A DNA stretch of 64,000 nucleotides from Enterococcus timonensis (GCF_900104595.1 NZ_FNVY01000004.1:620001-684000); one strand, 5' to 3'. Positions 37,454 to 48,221 are shown, counted from the first letter of the stretch. Numbers and translations: made by a program. The notes: generated by a model not told the origin, from the sequence alone.

Positions 37454-38866
37454 ATGAAGAAAAAATTTGCGACTTGGCAATTGGTCGTTAGCTTGATTTT
37501 AGTGGCCCTTTTGACAAGTGGGGGAAGCTATATTTATTTTAATCATCAATATCAAATCAATCGAAAAGAAGTCGCCGGGACAAATGATGACTTGGCGCCG
37601 ATTTCTGATTTGTACGCACGAATTTTAAAAGATTATGTTGGCAATGTCGAAAGTAAAACTTTAATCGATGGCGCACTTTCTGGCATGACTCAAGCAATCG
37701 GAGATCCTTATTCGACTTATTTGCCAGAAGATCAAGCACAAGATTTAGAGGACTCATTAGCTTCTAGTATCGAAGGGATTGGAGCCAGCTTAACGATTAT
37801 CGATGAAAAGCCGCAAATTGCTCAAGCGCCGATTAAAGGCACGCCCGCTGAAAAAGCAGGTTTAAAAGCAGGGGATCTGATTTTAAAAGTTGATGGCACA
37901 GACGTTACCAAAAAAACCTTGGATGAAATTGTTGCTTTAGTCCGCGGAGAAAAAGGGAGCGAAGTAACGCTGGATTTAGAGCGAGACGGGAAGGCATTTT
38001 CTGTCACAGTAACGAGAGATACTATTCCAGTGGCCTCAGTCAATGCCAAAATGCAAACCGATGATGTGGGTTATCTTAATATTACAAGTTTTTCAGAAAA
38101 TACCGCCGCTGAATTTCAAGAACAAATTAGTTTTTTACGTGAAAGTGGCGCTATGAAATTTATTTTCGATGTCCGCCAAAATCCAGGTGGTCTACTAGAT
38201 CAAGTCGTCCAAATGGGTTCCATGGTTTTAACAGATGGAGAAACCATTGTGAAATGGGAAAATAAAGACGGCGAAAAATTTCAAAATACAGCTAGTAGCG
38301 ATCTGGATAATGGATTTAAAGTGACGGAACCGGTGACTGTTTTAGTCGATTCCGGTTCTGCATCGGCTGCTGAAATTTTTGCCGGCGCCATTAAAGACAA
38401 TCAACGAGGAAAAATTATCGGCACTACCACGTATGGTAAAGGGACGATGCAAGATGTGGAAGGTCTCGGCGATGAAAAATTAAAACTAACGACAGGAAAA
38501 TGGTATACCCCTAACGGCACGTGGGTTAATGAAGTGGGACTGGCGCCAGACGAAGAAATTTCCTATCCGGATTACGCCTATATGGCTCCTCTTACTGGTG
38601 AACAAGAATTAACCATTGGCAGCACGGAATCTTCAGTAAAAGCAATTAAAGTTCTAATGAACGGCTTAGGTTATTCTTTAGAAGAAACAGAAACTTTTGA
38701 CGCGCCGCTAGAAGATGCTTTAAAAGATTTTCAAGAAAAAAATAATTTAACTGTCAGTGGTACTTGGAACGTTGAAACGGCTAATTCCTTACAAACCCAG
38801 TTGATTGAACAACTCAATAGCCATGATCCTTTTATGGAAAAAGCGCTAGAAATTTTAGGTGAATAA
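37454..38866 (+). CDS. C-terminal processing peptidase (S41 family, CtpA/CtpB)
   Basis: Membrane-anchored serine protease of 470 residues. An N-terminal helix (about 8-28) is followed by a PDZ domain (about 95-185). The S41 catalytic core contains DSGSASAAEIF near 299-309 and TTYGKGTMQ with the catalytic lysine. A C-terminal peptidoglycan-binding-like domain (about 390-460) completes it. It probably trims exported or membrane proteins. The signal peptidase gene starts within 10 bases and may be coupled. Confidence 0.9.
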   Translation: MKKKFATWQLVVSLILVALLTSGGSYIYFNHQYQINRKEVAGTNDDLAPISDLYARILKDYVGNVESKTLIDGALSGMTQAIGDPYSTYLPEDQAQDLEDSLASSIEGIGASLTIIDEKPQIAQAPIKGTPAEKAGLKAGDLILKVDGTDVTKKTLDEIVALVRGEKGSEVTLDLERDGKAFSVTVTRDTIPVASVNAKMQTDDVGYLNITSFSENTAAEFQEQISFLRESGAMKFIFDVRQNPGGLLDQVVQMGSMVLTDGETIVKWENKDGEKFQNTASSDLDNGFKVTEPVTVLVDSGSASAAEIFAGAIKDNQRGKIIGTTTYGKGTMQDVEGLGDEKLKLTTGKWYTPNGTWVNEVGLAPDEEISYPDYAYMAPLTGEQELTIGSTESSVKAIKVLMNGLGYSLEETETFDAPLEDALKDFQEKNNLTVSGTWNVETANSLQTQLIEQLNSHDPFMEKALEILGE

Positions 38867-38867
38867 C

Positions 38868-39401
38868 ATGAGAGACCGCTTTTGGTTATTATTCAAACAA
38901 CTTTTAGTAGCGGCGGCCATTGTTTTATTTCTCCGCGGATTTGTTTTGATTCCTGTTCAAGTAACTGGAAATTCCATGAAAAATTTATTGCATCAAGATG
39001 ACACGGTCATTATGGAAAAAATTTCAAAAATTCAACGTTTCGATATTGTTGTTTTTACCCAAGCGGATGGCTCGACCTTAGTTAAAAGAGTGATTGGTCT
39101 ACCTGGAGAAACAGTCGCAGTAAAAAATGATGCTTTATATATTAACGATGAAAAAATAACTGAGCCTTTTTTAAGTGGCTTGAAAAAAAAGGATCAAGCG
39201 TTAATTCAATTTACCGCTGATTTTTCACTATCTGATTTAACTGGCCAAGAAGAACTTGGGAGTACTCAATATTTTGTGATGGGGGACAATCGGCGGATGT
39301 CAAAAGATTCGCGAGATTTTGGCCCGATTGACCAAACAACAATTATTGGTAAAGCGCGCCTTGTTTATTATCCGCTCAAACATTTTAATTGGTTGCAATA
39401 A
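38868..39401 (+). CDS. lepB: Signal peptidase I
   Basis: Type I signal peptidase with one N-terminal membrane helix (about 10-30). The catalytic serine is in GNSM (Ser36) and the catalytic lysine in LVKRVIGLPG (Lys73). The later GDNRRMSKDSR is also conserved. The 177 residues are the short Gram-positive form. GTG 38859 is in frame, but AGGTGA at 38857-38862 suits ATG 38868. A second copy elsewhere is common in Firmicutes and cannot be judged here. Confidence 0.92.
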   Translation: MRDRFWLLFKQLLVAAAIVLFLRGFVLIPVQVTGNSMKNLLHQDDTVIMEKISKIQRFDIVVFTQADGSTLVKRVIGLPGETVAVKNDALYINDEKITEPFLSGLKKKDQALIQFTADFSLSDLTGQEELGSTQYFVMGDNRRMSKDSRDFGPIDQTTIIGKARLVYYPLKHFNWLQ

Positions 39402-39537
39402 ATGAGTGCGCCAAATATTAGTCCAATAAGAAAAGTTAAAGTTGCCTGCTTTTTATAAAAAATATTTGCCTTTCTCGGCAACTTATGGCAAACTTTTTAA
39501 AGTAAGTTTTTGATGACGGAATGTAAAGGATTGTTGT

Positions 39538-40782
39538 ATGAAAAAATCGCAGAAAATTATTTTGAGTTTAGTCAGTATTGTAGTCCTTGGTGCTGGTGTT
39601 GTGTTTGCTTATGCTATTAAACTAGCTGAAGACGCCAAACAAACGGTGGCTAATATTGAAGGTAGTATCGATCGTGAAGTTCGTCCCGTGAATTATGAAG
39701 CGCAAGATCCGGTTTCGATTTTGTTAATGGGTGTTGATGAAGGGACAGTCACTGGAGAATTGGACCGCACAACAGATTATGTTGGCCGCAGTGATTCACT
39801 GATGTATGTCACTTTAAATCCAAAAAATAAACAAACAACAATTGTTTCCATGGATCGCGATTTATATGTGCAAATTACCGGCAAAACTAGAGATAGTGGC
39901 GCGCCGCTTTATGCTAAATTAAACGAATCGTATTCATACGGAGCAGGTGACGGGGCTGGCGAAATAGGTTCGGCTGAAACCACCATTGCCACTGTGGAAA
40001 ATATGTTGGATGTGCCAGTAGATCATTACGTTTCAATTAATATGCAAGGTATGGAAGATTTAATTGATGCCGTGGGCGGAATTACCGTTGATAACCAATA
40101 CCATTTTGAATTAGATGGTGTTGAATTGTATCCCGGTGTTCAAGAACTTGACGGCAAATCAGGGCTTGCTTATGCGCGATTTAGAAAATATGATGCCGCC
40201 ACTGGCATGGGCGATCCTGAAGGGGATGTCGGTCGTCAAAAACGACAACGAGAAGTAGTTGAACTAATTGTCCGTAAAATTTTGAGTTTAAATTCAGTAA
40301 CGAATTATCAAAAAATATTTACCGCAATTGAGGACAATGTCGTGACCGATTTAACTTGGGATCAAATGTTAAATATCGCTCAAGGATATACAAGTGTGTT
40401 AGATAATATTGTTCCGCTACAACTACAAGGGCAATATCATTGGTTTGACGGCTATTATCAACTGTTACCAATTAACGAGCTGTTAGATATTCAAAATGCG
40501 CTGAAGACCCAACTAGACCTTCCTAATGTGGATAGTCTGGCTGCTATGGAAAGTTTTGATAATCAAGAATATTATTTTGATGACACTAATCTTGATGCTG
40601 ATGCCGGTGAACGCGAGGGCATTGATGACAATCTTTACTTTGACGGACAAATTTTGCGCCCTTATCAAAGTATTTGGACGCGGGATAGTTATCCGGAAAA
40701 TGCTTTGACCCAATCGACAACGGAATCAAGTGGATCTGCTACTGAAACGACAGCCACTTCCGAGATTGCTCAAGTAGAATAA
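39538..40782 (+). CDS. LytR-CpsA-Psr (LCP) family cell-wall ligase
   Basis: A 414-residue type II membrane protein: a membrane helix (about 7-27), then the LCP domain. Conserved stretches include LLMGVDEG, GRSDSLMYVTLNP, DRDLYV, DAVGGITVDN and the later YARFRKYD. GDVGRQKRQREV contains the conserved arginines. LCP enzymes transfer teichoic acids or polysaccharides from undecaprenyl phosphate to peptidoglycan. The last 25 residues are a Thr/Ser/Glu tail. An inverted repeat AAGTTGCC / GGCAACTT lies in its upstream region at 39439-39484. Confidence 0.9.
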   Translation: MKKSQKIILSLVSIVVLGAGVVFAYAIKLAEDAKQTVANIEGSIDREVRPVNYEAQDPVSILLMGVDEGTVTGELDRTTDYVGRSDSLMYVTLNPKNKQTTIVSMDRDLYVQITGKTRDSGAPLYAKLNESYSYGAGDGAGEIGSAETTIATVENMLDVPVDHYVSINMQGMEDLIDAVGGITVDNQYHFELDGVELYPGVQELDGKSGLAYARFRKYDAATGMGDPEGDVGRQKRQREVVELIVRKILSLNSVTNYQKIFTAIEDNVVTDLTWDQMLNIAQGYTSVLDNIVPLQLQGQYHWFDGYYQLLPINELLDIQNALKTQLDLPNVDSLAAMESFDNQEYYFDDTNLDADAGEREGIDDNLYFDGQILRPYQSIWTRDSYPENALTQSTTESSGSATETTATSEIAQVE

Positions 40783-40798
40783 AATAAAACATAAATGG

Positions 40799-40827
40799 AA
40801 AATCCAGCCGTTAATGGTTGGATTTTT
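40799..40827 (+). terminator. Terminator after the LCP gene
   Basis: An 11-bp stem AAAATCCAGCC / GGTTGGATTTT (one G-T pair), a 6-base loop and a T run. Confidence 0.85.
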
Positions 40828-40928
40828 CTTTTGGGAAAAAATGCCGAAACTTTTTGTAAAAAAATTCTCGCTGATTTTCGCCAAATTTTAAAATAAATAT
40901 GATACACTCAAAAAAAGGACGTGAAGAA

Positions 40929-41774
40929 ATGACAATTCAATGGTTTCCCGGCCACATGAACAAGGCCAAACGGGAAGTGAGCGAAAAATTAAAATATGTT
41001 GACTTGGTGTTGGAATTAGTAGACGCCCGCTTGCCCCAATCCTCAAGAAATCCCTTATTGGATAAAATTATTCAAAATAAACCAAGACTGATGATCTTAA
41101 ATAAAATTGATTTAGCAGATCCTGTGGCCACTAAGCAATGGTTGGCCGAATTTGAACGTCAAGGCATTCCGGCAATTGGGATTAACGCCAAAGAAGATCA
41201 TGCTAAGAAAAAAATTATGACTGGCGCTAATGAAGTTTTAAAAGAAAAAAAAGCCAGAGACGCCTCCCGAGGCATTAAACCACGGGCAATTCGCGCTATG
41301 GTTATCGGTATTCCTAATGTGGGAAAATCCACCCTTTTAAATCGCTTAGTAGGTAAAAAAATTGCCGCTACTGGTAATAAACCCGGCGTAACTAAAGGGC
41401 AACAATGGTTAAAAATTAGTGGGTCTTTGGAATTATTAGACACCCCAGGAATTTTGTGGCCAAAATTTGAAGATGAGCGGGTGGCCAAAAAACTCGCCGT
41501 CACTGGTGCCATTAAAGATCAGTTGCTTCATTTAGATGATTTGGCGATTTATGCGCTAGATTTTTTGAGTGAGCATTATCCAGACTCTTTAGTGAAACGA
41601 TATGGTTTTACTAAAGAGGATTTAACGGTCGGCGGCGTTGAACAGTTATTACTAATTAGTAAAAAACGCGGCTTTAAAGATGATTATGAAAAAGGCGCCA
41701 CGCTATTTCTGACGGAGCTTAGAAACGGGATGCTTGGCGGAATTACTTTTGATATTGTTCCTGAGCAAAATTAA
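40929..41774 (+). CDS. rbgA: Ribosome biogenesis GTPase RbgA (YlqF)
   Basis: Circularly permuted GTPase needed for late 50S assembly. The G motifs come in permuted order: G4 NKID at 58-61, then G1 GIPNVGKS (127-134), then G3 DTPG (171-174). FPGHMNKAKRE at the N-terminus is diagnostic. The frame opens at 40899, but AAGGAC and similarity support ATG 40929, giving 281 residues. It heads rbgA-rnhB, the same order as ylqF-rnhB in Bacillus. Confidence 0.95.
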   Translation: MTIQWFPGHMNKAKREVSEKLKYVDLVLELVDARLPQSSRNPLLDKIIQNKPRLMILNKIDLADPVATKQWLAEFERQGIPAIGINAKEDHAKKKIMTGANEVLKEKKARDASRGIKPRAIRAMVIGIPNVGKSTLLNRLVGKKIAATGNKPGVTKGQQWLKISGSLELLDTPGILWPKFEDERVAKKLAVTGAIKDQLLHLDDLAIYALDFLSEHYPDSLVKRYGFTKEDLTVGGVEQLLLISKKRGFKDDYEKGATLFLTELRNGMLGGITFDIVPEQN

Positions 41775-41798
41775 ATAAATCAAAACGGGAGGATGGAA

Positions 41799-42557
41799 GT
41801 GTATTCCACAGCTGAAATAAAAAATTTGTTACAAAATAAAGTTTCTCCTGAACTTTTTGAAGAATTAAAAATCGATTCTCGTAAAGGTGTTCAGCAGCTT
41901 CTTGTTTCATATGAAAAGCGCCAGCAAACGATAGAACTGGCAAAAAATAATTTTTACGATCGTTTGTCTTTTGAACGCCAACTTTCTGCAGAAGGTTTTT
42001 CGGCGGTGGCTGGCATTGACGAAGTTGGTCGAGGGCCATTAGCAGGTCCCGTTGTGGCAGCAGCAGTAATTTTGCCGGCGGATTTTTTTCAGCCAGAGGT
42101 GAATGATTCTAAACAAGTTTCTGAGAAAAAAAGAAATACTTTATATGAAATCATTCTTGAAAAAGCAGTCGCTGTGGGTATTGGAGTGATTTCTGAAAAA
42201 GTCATCGATCAAGTCAATATTTATCAAGCGACCAAACTTGCTATGATTGATGCGGTGAAAAATTTAGAAGTGCCAGCCGACTTTTTACTTTTGGATGCTA
42301 TGAAGTTAGACTTGGCGATTCCTCAAGAAAGTCTGATTAAAGGGGATGCCCGTTCGGTGTCCATTGCGGCGGCCTCAATCGTGGCCAAAGTCACTCGGGA
42401 TTCGCTAATGACAGCTTACGATGAAGAATTTCCCGGCTATGATTTTACTCATAATGCCGGTTACGGCACGAAAAATCATTTGGCAGGTTTGTCAGAGTTT
42501 GGTCCATCGCCCATTCATCGCCGAACATTTGCCCCAGTAAAAGATTATTTTAAATAA
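41799..42557 (+). CDS. rnhB: Ribonuclease HII
   Basis: Removes RNA from RNA-DNA hybrids and single ribonucleotides from DNA. The signature AGIDEVGRGPLAGP has the catalytic Asp74 and Glu75, and SIAAASIVAKVTRD follows. An ATG at 41793 abuts the ribosome binding site CGGGAGG (41786-41792), leaving no spacing. GTG 41799, six bases further on, fits much better, so the protein has about 252 residues. It follows rbgA by 24 bases. Confidence 0.93.
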   Translation: MYSTAEIKNLLQNKVSPELFEELKIDSRKGVQQLLVSYEKRQQTIELAKNNFYDRLSFERQLSAEGFSAVAGIDEVGRGPLAGPVVAAAVILPADFFQPEVNDSKQVSEKKRNTLYEIILEKAVAVGIGVISEKVIDQVNIYQATKLAMIDAVKNLEVPADFLLLDAMKLDLAIPQESLIKGDARSVSIAAASIVAKVTRDSLMTAYDEEFPGYDFTHNAGYGTKNHLAGLSEFGPSPIHRRTFAPVKDYFK

Positions 42558-42565
42558 TAAAAACC

Positions 42566-42603
42566 GGTAAACACCATTTTTTCTTTGGTGTTTACCTTTT
42601 TTT
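42566..42603 (+). terminator. Terminator after rnhB
   Basis: A perfect 11-bp stem GGTAAACACCA / TGGTGTTTACC with a 9-base loop, followed by seven T. Confidence 0.88.
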
Positions 42604-42631
42604 GCGTATCTTCTAGTAAAGGGGTGTCGCC

Positions 42632-43492
42632 ATGAGTAAAAAAAGATTGCTACAACAATTATATTTAACCCGAGGAGTCGGCAACAAGACGATTCAAAAA
42701 ATACTCGCCCAAATTCCTGATGACAGCGCGGTTAGTCAATTAACAGCTAATGATTTAATAAAACTAGGAGAAATTTCTCGCCGGCAAGATTTTGCAAAAA
42801 ATTTTCAAGAAGTGCTAGATCATCCGGAATGGTTGAAGTATTTAAATACTTTGCCGCATTTTACCACGCTTGATGCGTTATATCCGCCGCTGCTAAAAGA
42901 AATGTATCAATTTCCTTCGTTGTTATTTTTTCAAGGAAATACCGAACTTTTAGCAAAACCGTCTCTGGCTGTCGTGGGTACTCGTGATCCATTGCCACAT
43001 TTAAAGCCGGTTTTAGAAAAAGTTTTGCCACCACTTTTAAATGAACTAGTGATTGTTTCCGGACTCGCTGAAGGGACGGACGCACTGGCCCACCAATTGA
43101 CCCTAGAAAATAACGGCGCAACCATTGCTGTTTTAGGAAATGGTTTAAATATTTTTTACCCGAGAAAAAATCGCCAACTACAAGAAACTATCGCCAAACG
43201 TGGCCTTTTATTAAGTGAATATCTCCCACAAGCAGAGCCTCGGCGTCATCATTTTCCCATGCGCAATCGGATTATTGCCGGACTTACTTTAGGAACGGTA
43301 GTCGTGGCCGCTAAAGAACGGTCGGGCTCTTTAATTACCGCGCAAATGGCTTTGGAAAATAATCGGGAAGTTTTTGCGATTCCCGGCAGTATTCTCGATA
43401 AGAAATTTTCCGGCTGTTTATCCTTAATTCAAGAAGGCGCCAAGTGTGTTCAAAATGCAACTGATATAATAGAAGAAATTCGTTTTTCCTAA
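42632..43492 (+). CDS. dprA: DNA processing protein DprA
   Basis: Binds incoming single-stranded DNA and loads RecA during natural transformation; widely kept even in species not known to transform. A Rossmann-like core has VVGTRDP, SGLAEGTDALAHQ, VLGNGLNIFYPRKN and SGSLITAQMALE, all typical. The 286 residues are normal. ATG 42632 follows AAAGGGG. It precedes topA, as in most Firmicutes, but with its own terminator. Confidence 0.94.
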   Translation: MSKKRLLQQLYLTRGVGNKTIQKILAQIPDDSAVSQLTANDLIKLGEISRRQDFAKNFQEVLDHPEWLKYLNTLPHFTTLDALYPPLLKEMYQFPSLLFFQGNTELLAKPSLAVVGTRDPLPHLKPVLEKVLPPLLNELVIVSGLAEGTDALAHQLTLENNGATIAVLGNGLNIFYPRKNRQLQETIAKRGLLLSEYLPQAEPRRHHFPMRNRIIAGLTLGTVVVAAKERSGSLITAQMALENNREVFAIPGSILDKKFSGCLSLIQEGAKCVQNATDIIEEIRFS

Positions 43493-43533
43493 ATCATTTT
43501 TAAAAATATTTCTCAATCGATTTTTCCAAGTCG

Positions 43534-43558
43534 ACCGCGGGTTTCTCGCGGTTTTTTT
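43534..43558 (+). terminator. Terminator after dprA
   Basis: ACCGCG / CGCGGT (43534-43539 with 43547-43552), a 7-base loop and seven T. Confidence 0.8.
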
Positions 43559-43602
43559 GCGCATTTTTACGCAGCTGGCCAAAAAATGATTACCCCTCGT
43601 CC

Positions 43603-43632
43603 TTGACAAAACAATTCTTTCTAACATATGAT
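43603..43632 (+). promoter_or_regulatory. Promoter of topA
   Basis: A perfect TTGACA (43603-43608), an 18-base spacer and TATGAT (43627-43632). The leader to the start codon is about 80 bases and AT-rich. Confidence 0.75.
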
Positions 43633-43720
43633 AATATCCGAATTCAAATGTGTGTTATTACACAAATTTTTTTAAAATTTACTATTAAAATACAGATAAA
43701 TACACAAAAGGAGAATTGTT

Positions 43721-45793
43721 TTGGCATTTAAATACTTAGTTATCGTCGAATCACCTGCAAAAGCAAAAACAATCGAAAAATATTTAGGGCGCAATTATAA
43801 AGTCATGGCTTCCGTGGGCCATGTGCGTGATTTACCGAAAAGTAAAATGGGAATTGATTTTGAAAATAATTTTGAACCTCATTATATTAATATCCGCGGA
43901 AAAGGCGACGTCATTAAAAGTTTGCGGACCCAAGCCAAAAAAGCTGAAAAAGTTTACCTAGCAAGTGACCCGGATAGAGAAGGGGAAGCTATTGCTTGGC
44001 ATTTAGCCCATATTCTTGGGTTGGATATTAAAGATGAAAATCGCGTCGTCTTTAACGAAATCACCAAAGATGCTGTTAAAGAAGCTTTTAAACATCCGCG
44101 GACGATTGATTTAAATTTAGTCGATGCCCAACAAGCGCGCCGGGTGCTAGATCGGATTGTGGGTTACTCCATTTCACCTATATTATGGAAGAAAGTTAAA
44201 AAAGGTTTGTCCGCTGGTCGTGTGCAATCCATCGCTTTAAAAATTATTATCGACCGGGAAAAAGAAATTCGCGCCTTTATTCCAGAAGAATATTGGACAA
44301 TTGACGGGAATTTTAAAAAGGGTGCTAAAAAATTCAAAGCGGGCTTTTATGGCATCAACGGAAAAAAAATGAAGTTAAAAAATGCTGAAGACGTTAAAGA
44401 AATTTCTAAACTTTTAAAAACCAAAGATTATTTAGTAGAAAAAGTCGAGAAAAAAGAACGGAAAAGAAATGCACCACTACCTTTTACTACGAGTTCTTTG
44501 CAACAAGAAAGTGCTAACCGAATTAATTTTCGGACTAGAAAAACCATGATGGTCGCTCAACAACTTTACGAAGGAATTTCTCTTGGTAAAGAGGGCACAG
44601 TCGGGTTGATTACTTATATGCGTACAGACTCCACCCGGATTGCTGATTCCGCTAAAACCGATGCTGCTAAATATATTACTGAAACTTTTGGCGAAAAATA
44701 TTCTACTCATTCCGTTCGGACCATTAAAAATGCCAAGGGCGCTCAAGATGCCCATGAAGCGATTCGTCCGTCTAGTGTTTTTTACACGCCAGAAAAAATT
44801 GCCAAACATTTAGATAAAGATCAATTAAAATTATATACGTTAATTTGGAATCGATTTGTGGCAAGTTTAATGACCCCAGCGGTGATGGATACGGTCAAAG
44901 CGACTTTAACGCAAAATACTGTGACCTTTATTGCCAATGGTTCCGTCGTGAAATTCCCTGGTTATTTAAAAGTTTATCCAGAAACGACGAAAGACCAAGA
45001 AAAAAATCTTCCCGCATTAACGGAAGGTGAAACCGTTCAAGCAGTAGATATCGAAAACAATCAACATTTCACCCAACCACCGGCTCGCTATTCTGAAGCC
45101 ACGCTAATTAAATCGTTAGAAGAAAATGGTGTCGGCCGCCCTTCAACTTATGCGCCGACTTTAGAAACGATTCAACGCCGTTATTATGTTAAATTAGCGA
45201 ATAAACGCTTTGAACCAACGGAACTTGGAGAAATTGTTAATTCACTAATTGTAGAATTTTTCCCACAAATTATTGATATTACTTTTACTGCCGATATGGA
45301 AAATGATTTGGACCGAGTGGAAGATGGCACGGAAGAATGGAAAAAAATTCTCGAACGTTTTTATGGACCATTTACTAAAGAATTAACCGACGCCGAAGAA
45401 AAAATCGAAAAAATTCAAATCAAAGATGAACCAGCTGGCTTTGATTGTGATCTTTGCGGACATCCTATGGTAATTAAATTGGGGCGCTATGGTAAATTTT
45501 ACGCTTGTTCTAATTTCCCTGATTGCCGCAATACAAAACCAATTGTTAAAGAAATTGGCGTGATTTGTCCTGTCTGTCATGAAGGTCAAGTCATTGAGCG
45601 CAAATCGAAGAAAAATCGGATTTTTTATGGCTGCTCTCGTTATCCAGAGTGTGATTACACTTCATGGGATAAACCAATCGGACGCCTTTGTCCCGTTGAT
45701 GGCGGTCAACTAGTGGAGAAAAAAAAAATCAAAGGTGGCGGCAAGCAAGTGGTGTGTGCCAATGGTGATTACGAAGAGGCCGTGCAAAAATAA
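43721..45793 (+). CDS. topA: DNA topoisomerase I
   Basis: Type IA topoisomerase that relaxes negative supercoils. An N-terminal TOPRIM domain ([30 protein letters not shown]) is followed by the active-site tyrosine 299 in [12 protein letters not shown]. The C-terminal region has zinc ribbons: CDLC with CSNFPDC, and CPVC with CSRYPEC. A third, partly degraded repeat ([14 protein letters not shown]) follows. 690 residues. The start is TTG 43721, eight bases after AAAAGGAG. Confidence 0.96.
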   Translation: MAFKYLVIVESPAKAKTIEKYLGRNYKVMASVGHVRDLPKSKMGIDFENNFEPHYINIRGKGDVIKSLRTQAKKAEKVYLASDPDREGEAIAWHLAHILGLDIKDENRVVFNEITKDAVKEAFKHPRTIDLNLVDAQQARRVLDRIVGYSISPILWKKVKKGLSAGRVQSIALKIIIDREKEIRAFIPEEYWTIDGNFKKGAKKFKAGFYGINGKKMKLKNAEDVKEISKLLKTKDYLVEKVEKKERKRNAPLPFTTSSLQQESANRINFRTRKTMMVAQQLYEGISLGKEGTVGLITYMRTDSTRIADSAKTDAAKYITETFGEKYSTHSVRTIKNAKGAQDAHEAIRPSSVFYTPEKIAKHLDKDQLKLYTLIWNRFVASLMTPAVMDTVKATLTQNTVTFIANGSVVKFPGYLKVYPETTKDQEKNLPALTEGETVQAVDIENNQHFTQPPARYSEATLIKSLEENGVGRPSTYAPTLETIQRRYYVKLANKRFEPTELGEIVNSLIVEFFPQIIDITFTADMENDLDRVEDGTEEWKKILERFYGPFTKELTDAEEKIEKIQIKDEPAGFDCDLCGHPMVIKLGRYGKFYACSNFPDCRNTKPIVKEIGVICPVCHEGQVIERKSKKNRIFYGCSRYPECDYTSWDKPIGRLCPVDGGQLVEKKKIKGGGKQVVCANGDYEEAVQK

Positions 45794-45820
45794 TTTAAAA
45801 ATAAAACATACGGAGAAATT

Positions 45821-47122
45821 ATGGAAAAAATTCAAGTAATTGGGGCCGGATTAGCCGGTAGTGAAGCAGCGTATCAAATTGCCCAAGCCGGGATACCGGT
45901 AGAACTTTATGAAATGCGAGGAAAAAAATCAACCCCAGCGCATCACACAGAAAATTTTGCTGAGTTGGTTTGTACTAATTCTTTGCGGGCCAATCAATTA
46001 ACGAATGCAGTGGGTGTTTTAAAAGAAGAAATGCGCCAACTGAATTCTTTAATTATGGAAGCCGCCGATGCCACCGCCGTTCCAGCTGGCGGTGCTTTAG
46101 CAGTGGATCGGGATTTATTTTCCGAATATGTCACCGAAAAAATTAAAAATCATCCACTAATTACGGTTATCACTGATGAAGTAGAAAAAATTCCTGAAGG
46201 CATTACCGTTGTTGCGTCAGGTCCTCTAACGAGTGATCATTTAGCTGCCGATATTCAAGCGTTTAATGATTCCGATGGGTTTTATTTTTATGATGCAGCA
46301 GCGCCGATTTTAGAAAAAGACAGTATCGATTTTGATAAAGTGTATTTAAAATCCCGCTACGACAAAGGGGAAGCGGCTTACTTAAATTGCCCTATGACAA
46401 AAGAAGAGTTCGACGTTTTCTACGAAGCTTTAATTACTGCTGAAGTGGCGCCATTGAAATCCTTTGAAAAAGAAAAATTTTTCGAAGGCTGCATGCCGAT
46501 TGAAGTGATGGCTAAGCGCGGGGAAAAAACAATGCGCTTTGGTCCGTTGAAACCCGTGGGCTTAGAAGATCCGAAAACGGGTCGTCGTCCTTATGCGGTG
46601 ATTCAATTGCGCCAAGATAATGCTGCAGGATCACTTTACAATATTGTTGGCTTTCAAACTCATTTAAAATGGGGCGAACAAAAACGCGTTTTCCGTTTGA
46701 TTCCGGGTTTGGAAAATGCTGAATTTGTGCGTTACGGTGTGATGCACCGGAATTCATTTATGGATAGTCCTAATTTATTAGAACCGACGTATCAAACGAA
46801 AAAACGGCCTGATTTATTTTTTGCCGGGCAAATGACTGGTGTGGAAGGTTATGTAGAAAGTGCCGCTTCTGGACTTTTAGCCGGACTGAATGCCGCTCGC
46901 TTGGCGCAAGAAAAAGAACCAATTGTCATGCCGGAAGAAACCGTGATGGGGGCGATGGCCCACTATATTACTCATGCGGCCAGCAAACATTTTCAACCAA
47001 TGAATGCCAATTTCGGGATTTTAAAAGAGTTAGACACACCAATTCGCGACAAAAAATTGCGCTACGAAGCGTTAGCTAATCGCGCACTGGCAGATATTGC
47101 TAGCACTAAAGAAGCACTTTAA
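45821..47122 (+). CDS. trmFO: Folate-dependent tRNA (uracil-54-C5)-methyltransferase TrmFO
   Basis: Uses methylenetetrahydrofolate and FADH2 to make ribothymidine at position 54 of tRNA. The FAD-binding motif [12 protein letters not shown] starts near residue 6. [20 protein letters not shown] and [16 protein letters not shown] are family hallmarks. 433 residues, normal. It sits between topA and xerC, the usual order in Firmicutes. The ribosome binding site is weak (CGGAG). Confidence 0.96.
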   Translation: MEKIQVIGAGLAGSEAAYQIAQAGIPVELYEMRGKKSTPAHHTENFAELVCTNSLRANQLTNAVGVLKEEMRQLNSLIMEAADATAVPAGGALAVDRDLFSEYVTEKIKNHPLITVITDEVEKIPEGITVVASGPLTSDHLAADIQAFNDSDGFYFYDAAAPILEKDSIDFDKVYLKSRYDKGEAAYLNCPMTKEEFDVFYEALITAEVAPLKSFEKEKFFEGCMPIEVMAKRGEKTMRFGPLKPVGLEDPKTGRRPYAVIQLRQDNAAGSLYNIVGFQTHLKWGEQKRVFRLIPGLENAEFVRYGVMHRNSFMDSPNLLEPTYQTKKRPDLFFAGQMTGVEGYVESAASGLLAGLNAARLAQEKEPIVMPEETVMGAMAHYITHAASKHFQPMNANFGILKELDTPIRDKKLRYEALANRALADIASTKEAL

Positions 47123-47133
47123 AAATATAAAAT

Positions 47134-47178
47134 AGTAAAAAGAATTTGGAAAACTTTCCAGATTCTTTTTACTTTTTC
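47134..47178 (+). terminator. Terminator after trmFO
   Basis: A very long hairpin: AGTAAAAAGAAT / ATTCTTTTTACT with an inner TGGAAA / TTTCCA, followed by a T run. Confidence 0.85.
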
Positions 47179-47321
47179 AGCGTTGAAACTAACAATTGGC
47201 TTTGTTTTGCGTGAAAATGTTGAGAAAAGATTAAAATTTTTGCAATAAATCATTTAATTCTGACAATTAAATTGTAGAAAAAGCTTTTTTTTGTTACAGT
47301 TAACATGTTTGGAGGTGCACA

Positions 47322-48221
47322 ATGACTGAAAAAAATTGGCCCGAACTTTTTTTTAAATATCTCCATACCCAACGTGGCTATTCTCCTTTAACCATTGATA
47401 TTTATCATGATGATTTGCGGGATTATTTAGCTTTTTTAAAAACATCAGGAGATGCCAATTACTTGGAAGTAGAGCCCTTAGATGTCCGGAGTTATTTGGG
47501 CTTTTTGTATGAAAAAAAATATGCTAGAAATACGGTGAGCCGCAAAATTTCTGCGTTGCGTTCCTTTTACCAATTTTTGTTAAAAAATGAAGTTTTGGAC
47601 GAGAATCCTTTTTCTTATTTGCACCTTAGAAAAGGACCGAGTCGTTTGCCGAAATTTTTTTACGAAGAGGAGATGAATGTGCTCTTTGAAACGGCTAGTG
47701 GCAGTCAGCCGCTGGATTATCGGAACACGGCGCTCTTAGAAGTTTTTTATGCTACGGGTTTGCGGGTTAGTGAAGCTTGCCAACTGCAAATTTTCGATGT
47801 GGATTTTCAATTAGGCGTTGTCTTGCTCCATGGAAAAGGCAATAAAGAGCGTTACGTGCCCATTGGAAGCTTTGCTCAAGATGCTTTAAAAATTTATTTT
47901 GAAAAATCTCGGACACCGCTAATGACTAAATACCATAAAGAGCACCAATTTGTCTTTGTTAATCGCCTAGGCGAACCGATTACTGATCGCGGCATTCGTT
48001 ATGTTTTTACCCAACTAGTGAAAAAATCCAGTTTAACCACGACGATTCATCCCCATATGTTCCGCCATACGTTTGCCACTCATTTACTTAATAATGGGGC
48101 CGACATGCGGACCGTTCAAGAACTTTTGGGGCACGTCAATCTTAGCTCCACTCAAATTTATACACATGTCACTACCGATCGCCTGCAAGAAAGTTACGAT
48201 AAATTTTTCCCGCGGGCTTAA
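47322..48221 (+). CDS. xerC: Tyrosine recombinase XerC (CodV)
   Basis: Resolves chromosome dimers at dif together with XerD. The catalytic residues are in place: Arg148 in GLRVSE, His245 and Arg248 in HMFRH, Tyr280 in TQIYTHV. The N-terminal SAM-like DNA-binding domain is present. 299 residues. It starts the xerC-hslV-hslU-codY operon known from Bacillus and Enterococcus. The 199-base gap upstream is AT-rich; GGAGGTG precedes ATG 47322. Confidence 0.95.
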   Translation: MTEKNWPELFFKYLHTQRGYSPLTIDIYHDDLRDYLAFLKTSGDANYLEVEPLDVRSYLGFLYEKKYARNTVSRKISALRSFYQFLLKNEVLDENPFSYLHLRKGPSRLPKFFYEEEMNVLFETASGSQPLDYRNTALLEVFYATGLRVSEACQLQIFDVDFQLGVVLLHGKGNKERYVPIGSFAQDALKIYFEKSRTPLMTKYHKEHQFVFVNRLGEPITDRGIRYVFTQLVKKSSLTTTIHPHMFRHTFATHLLNNGADMRTVQELLGHVNLSSTQIYTHVTTDRLQESYDKFFPRA

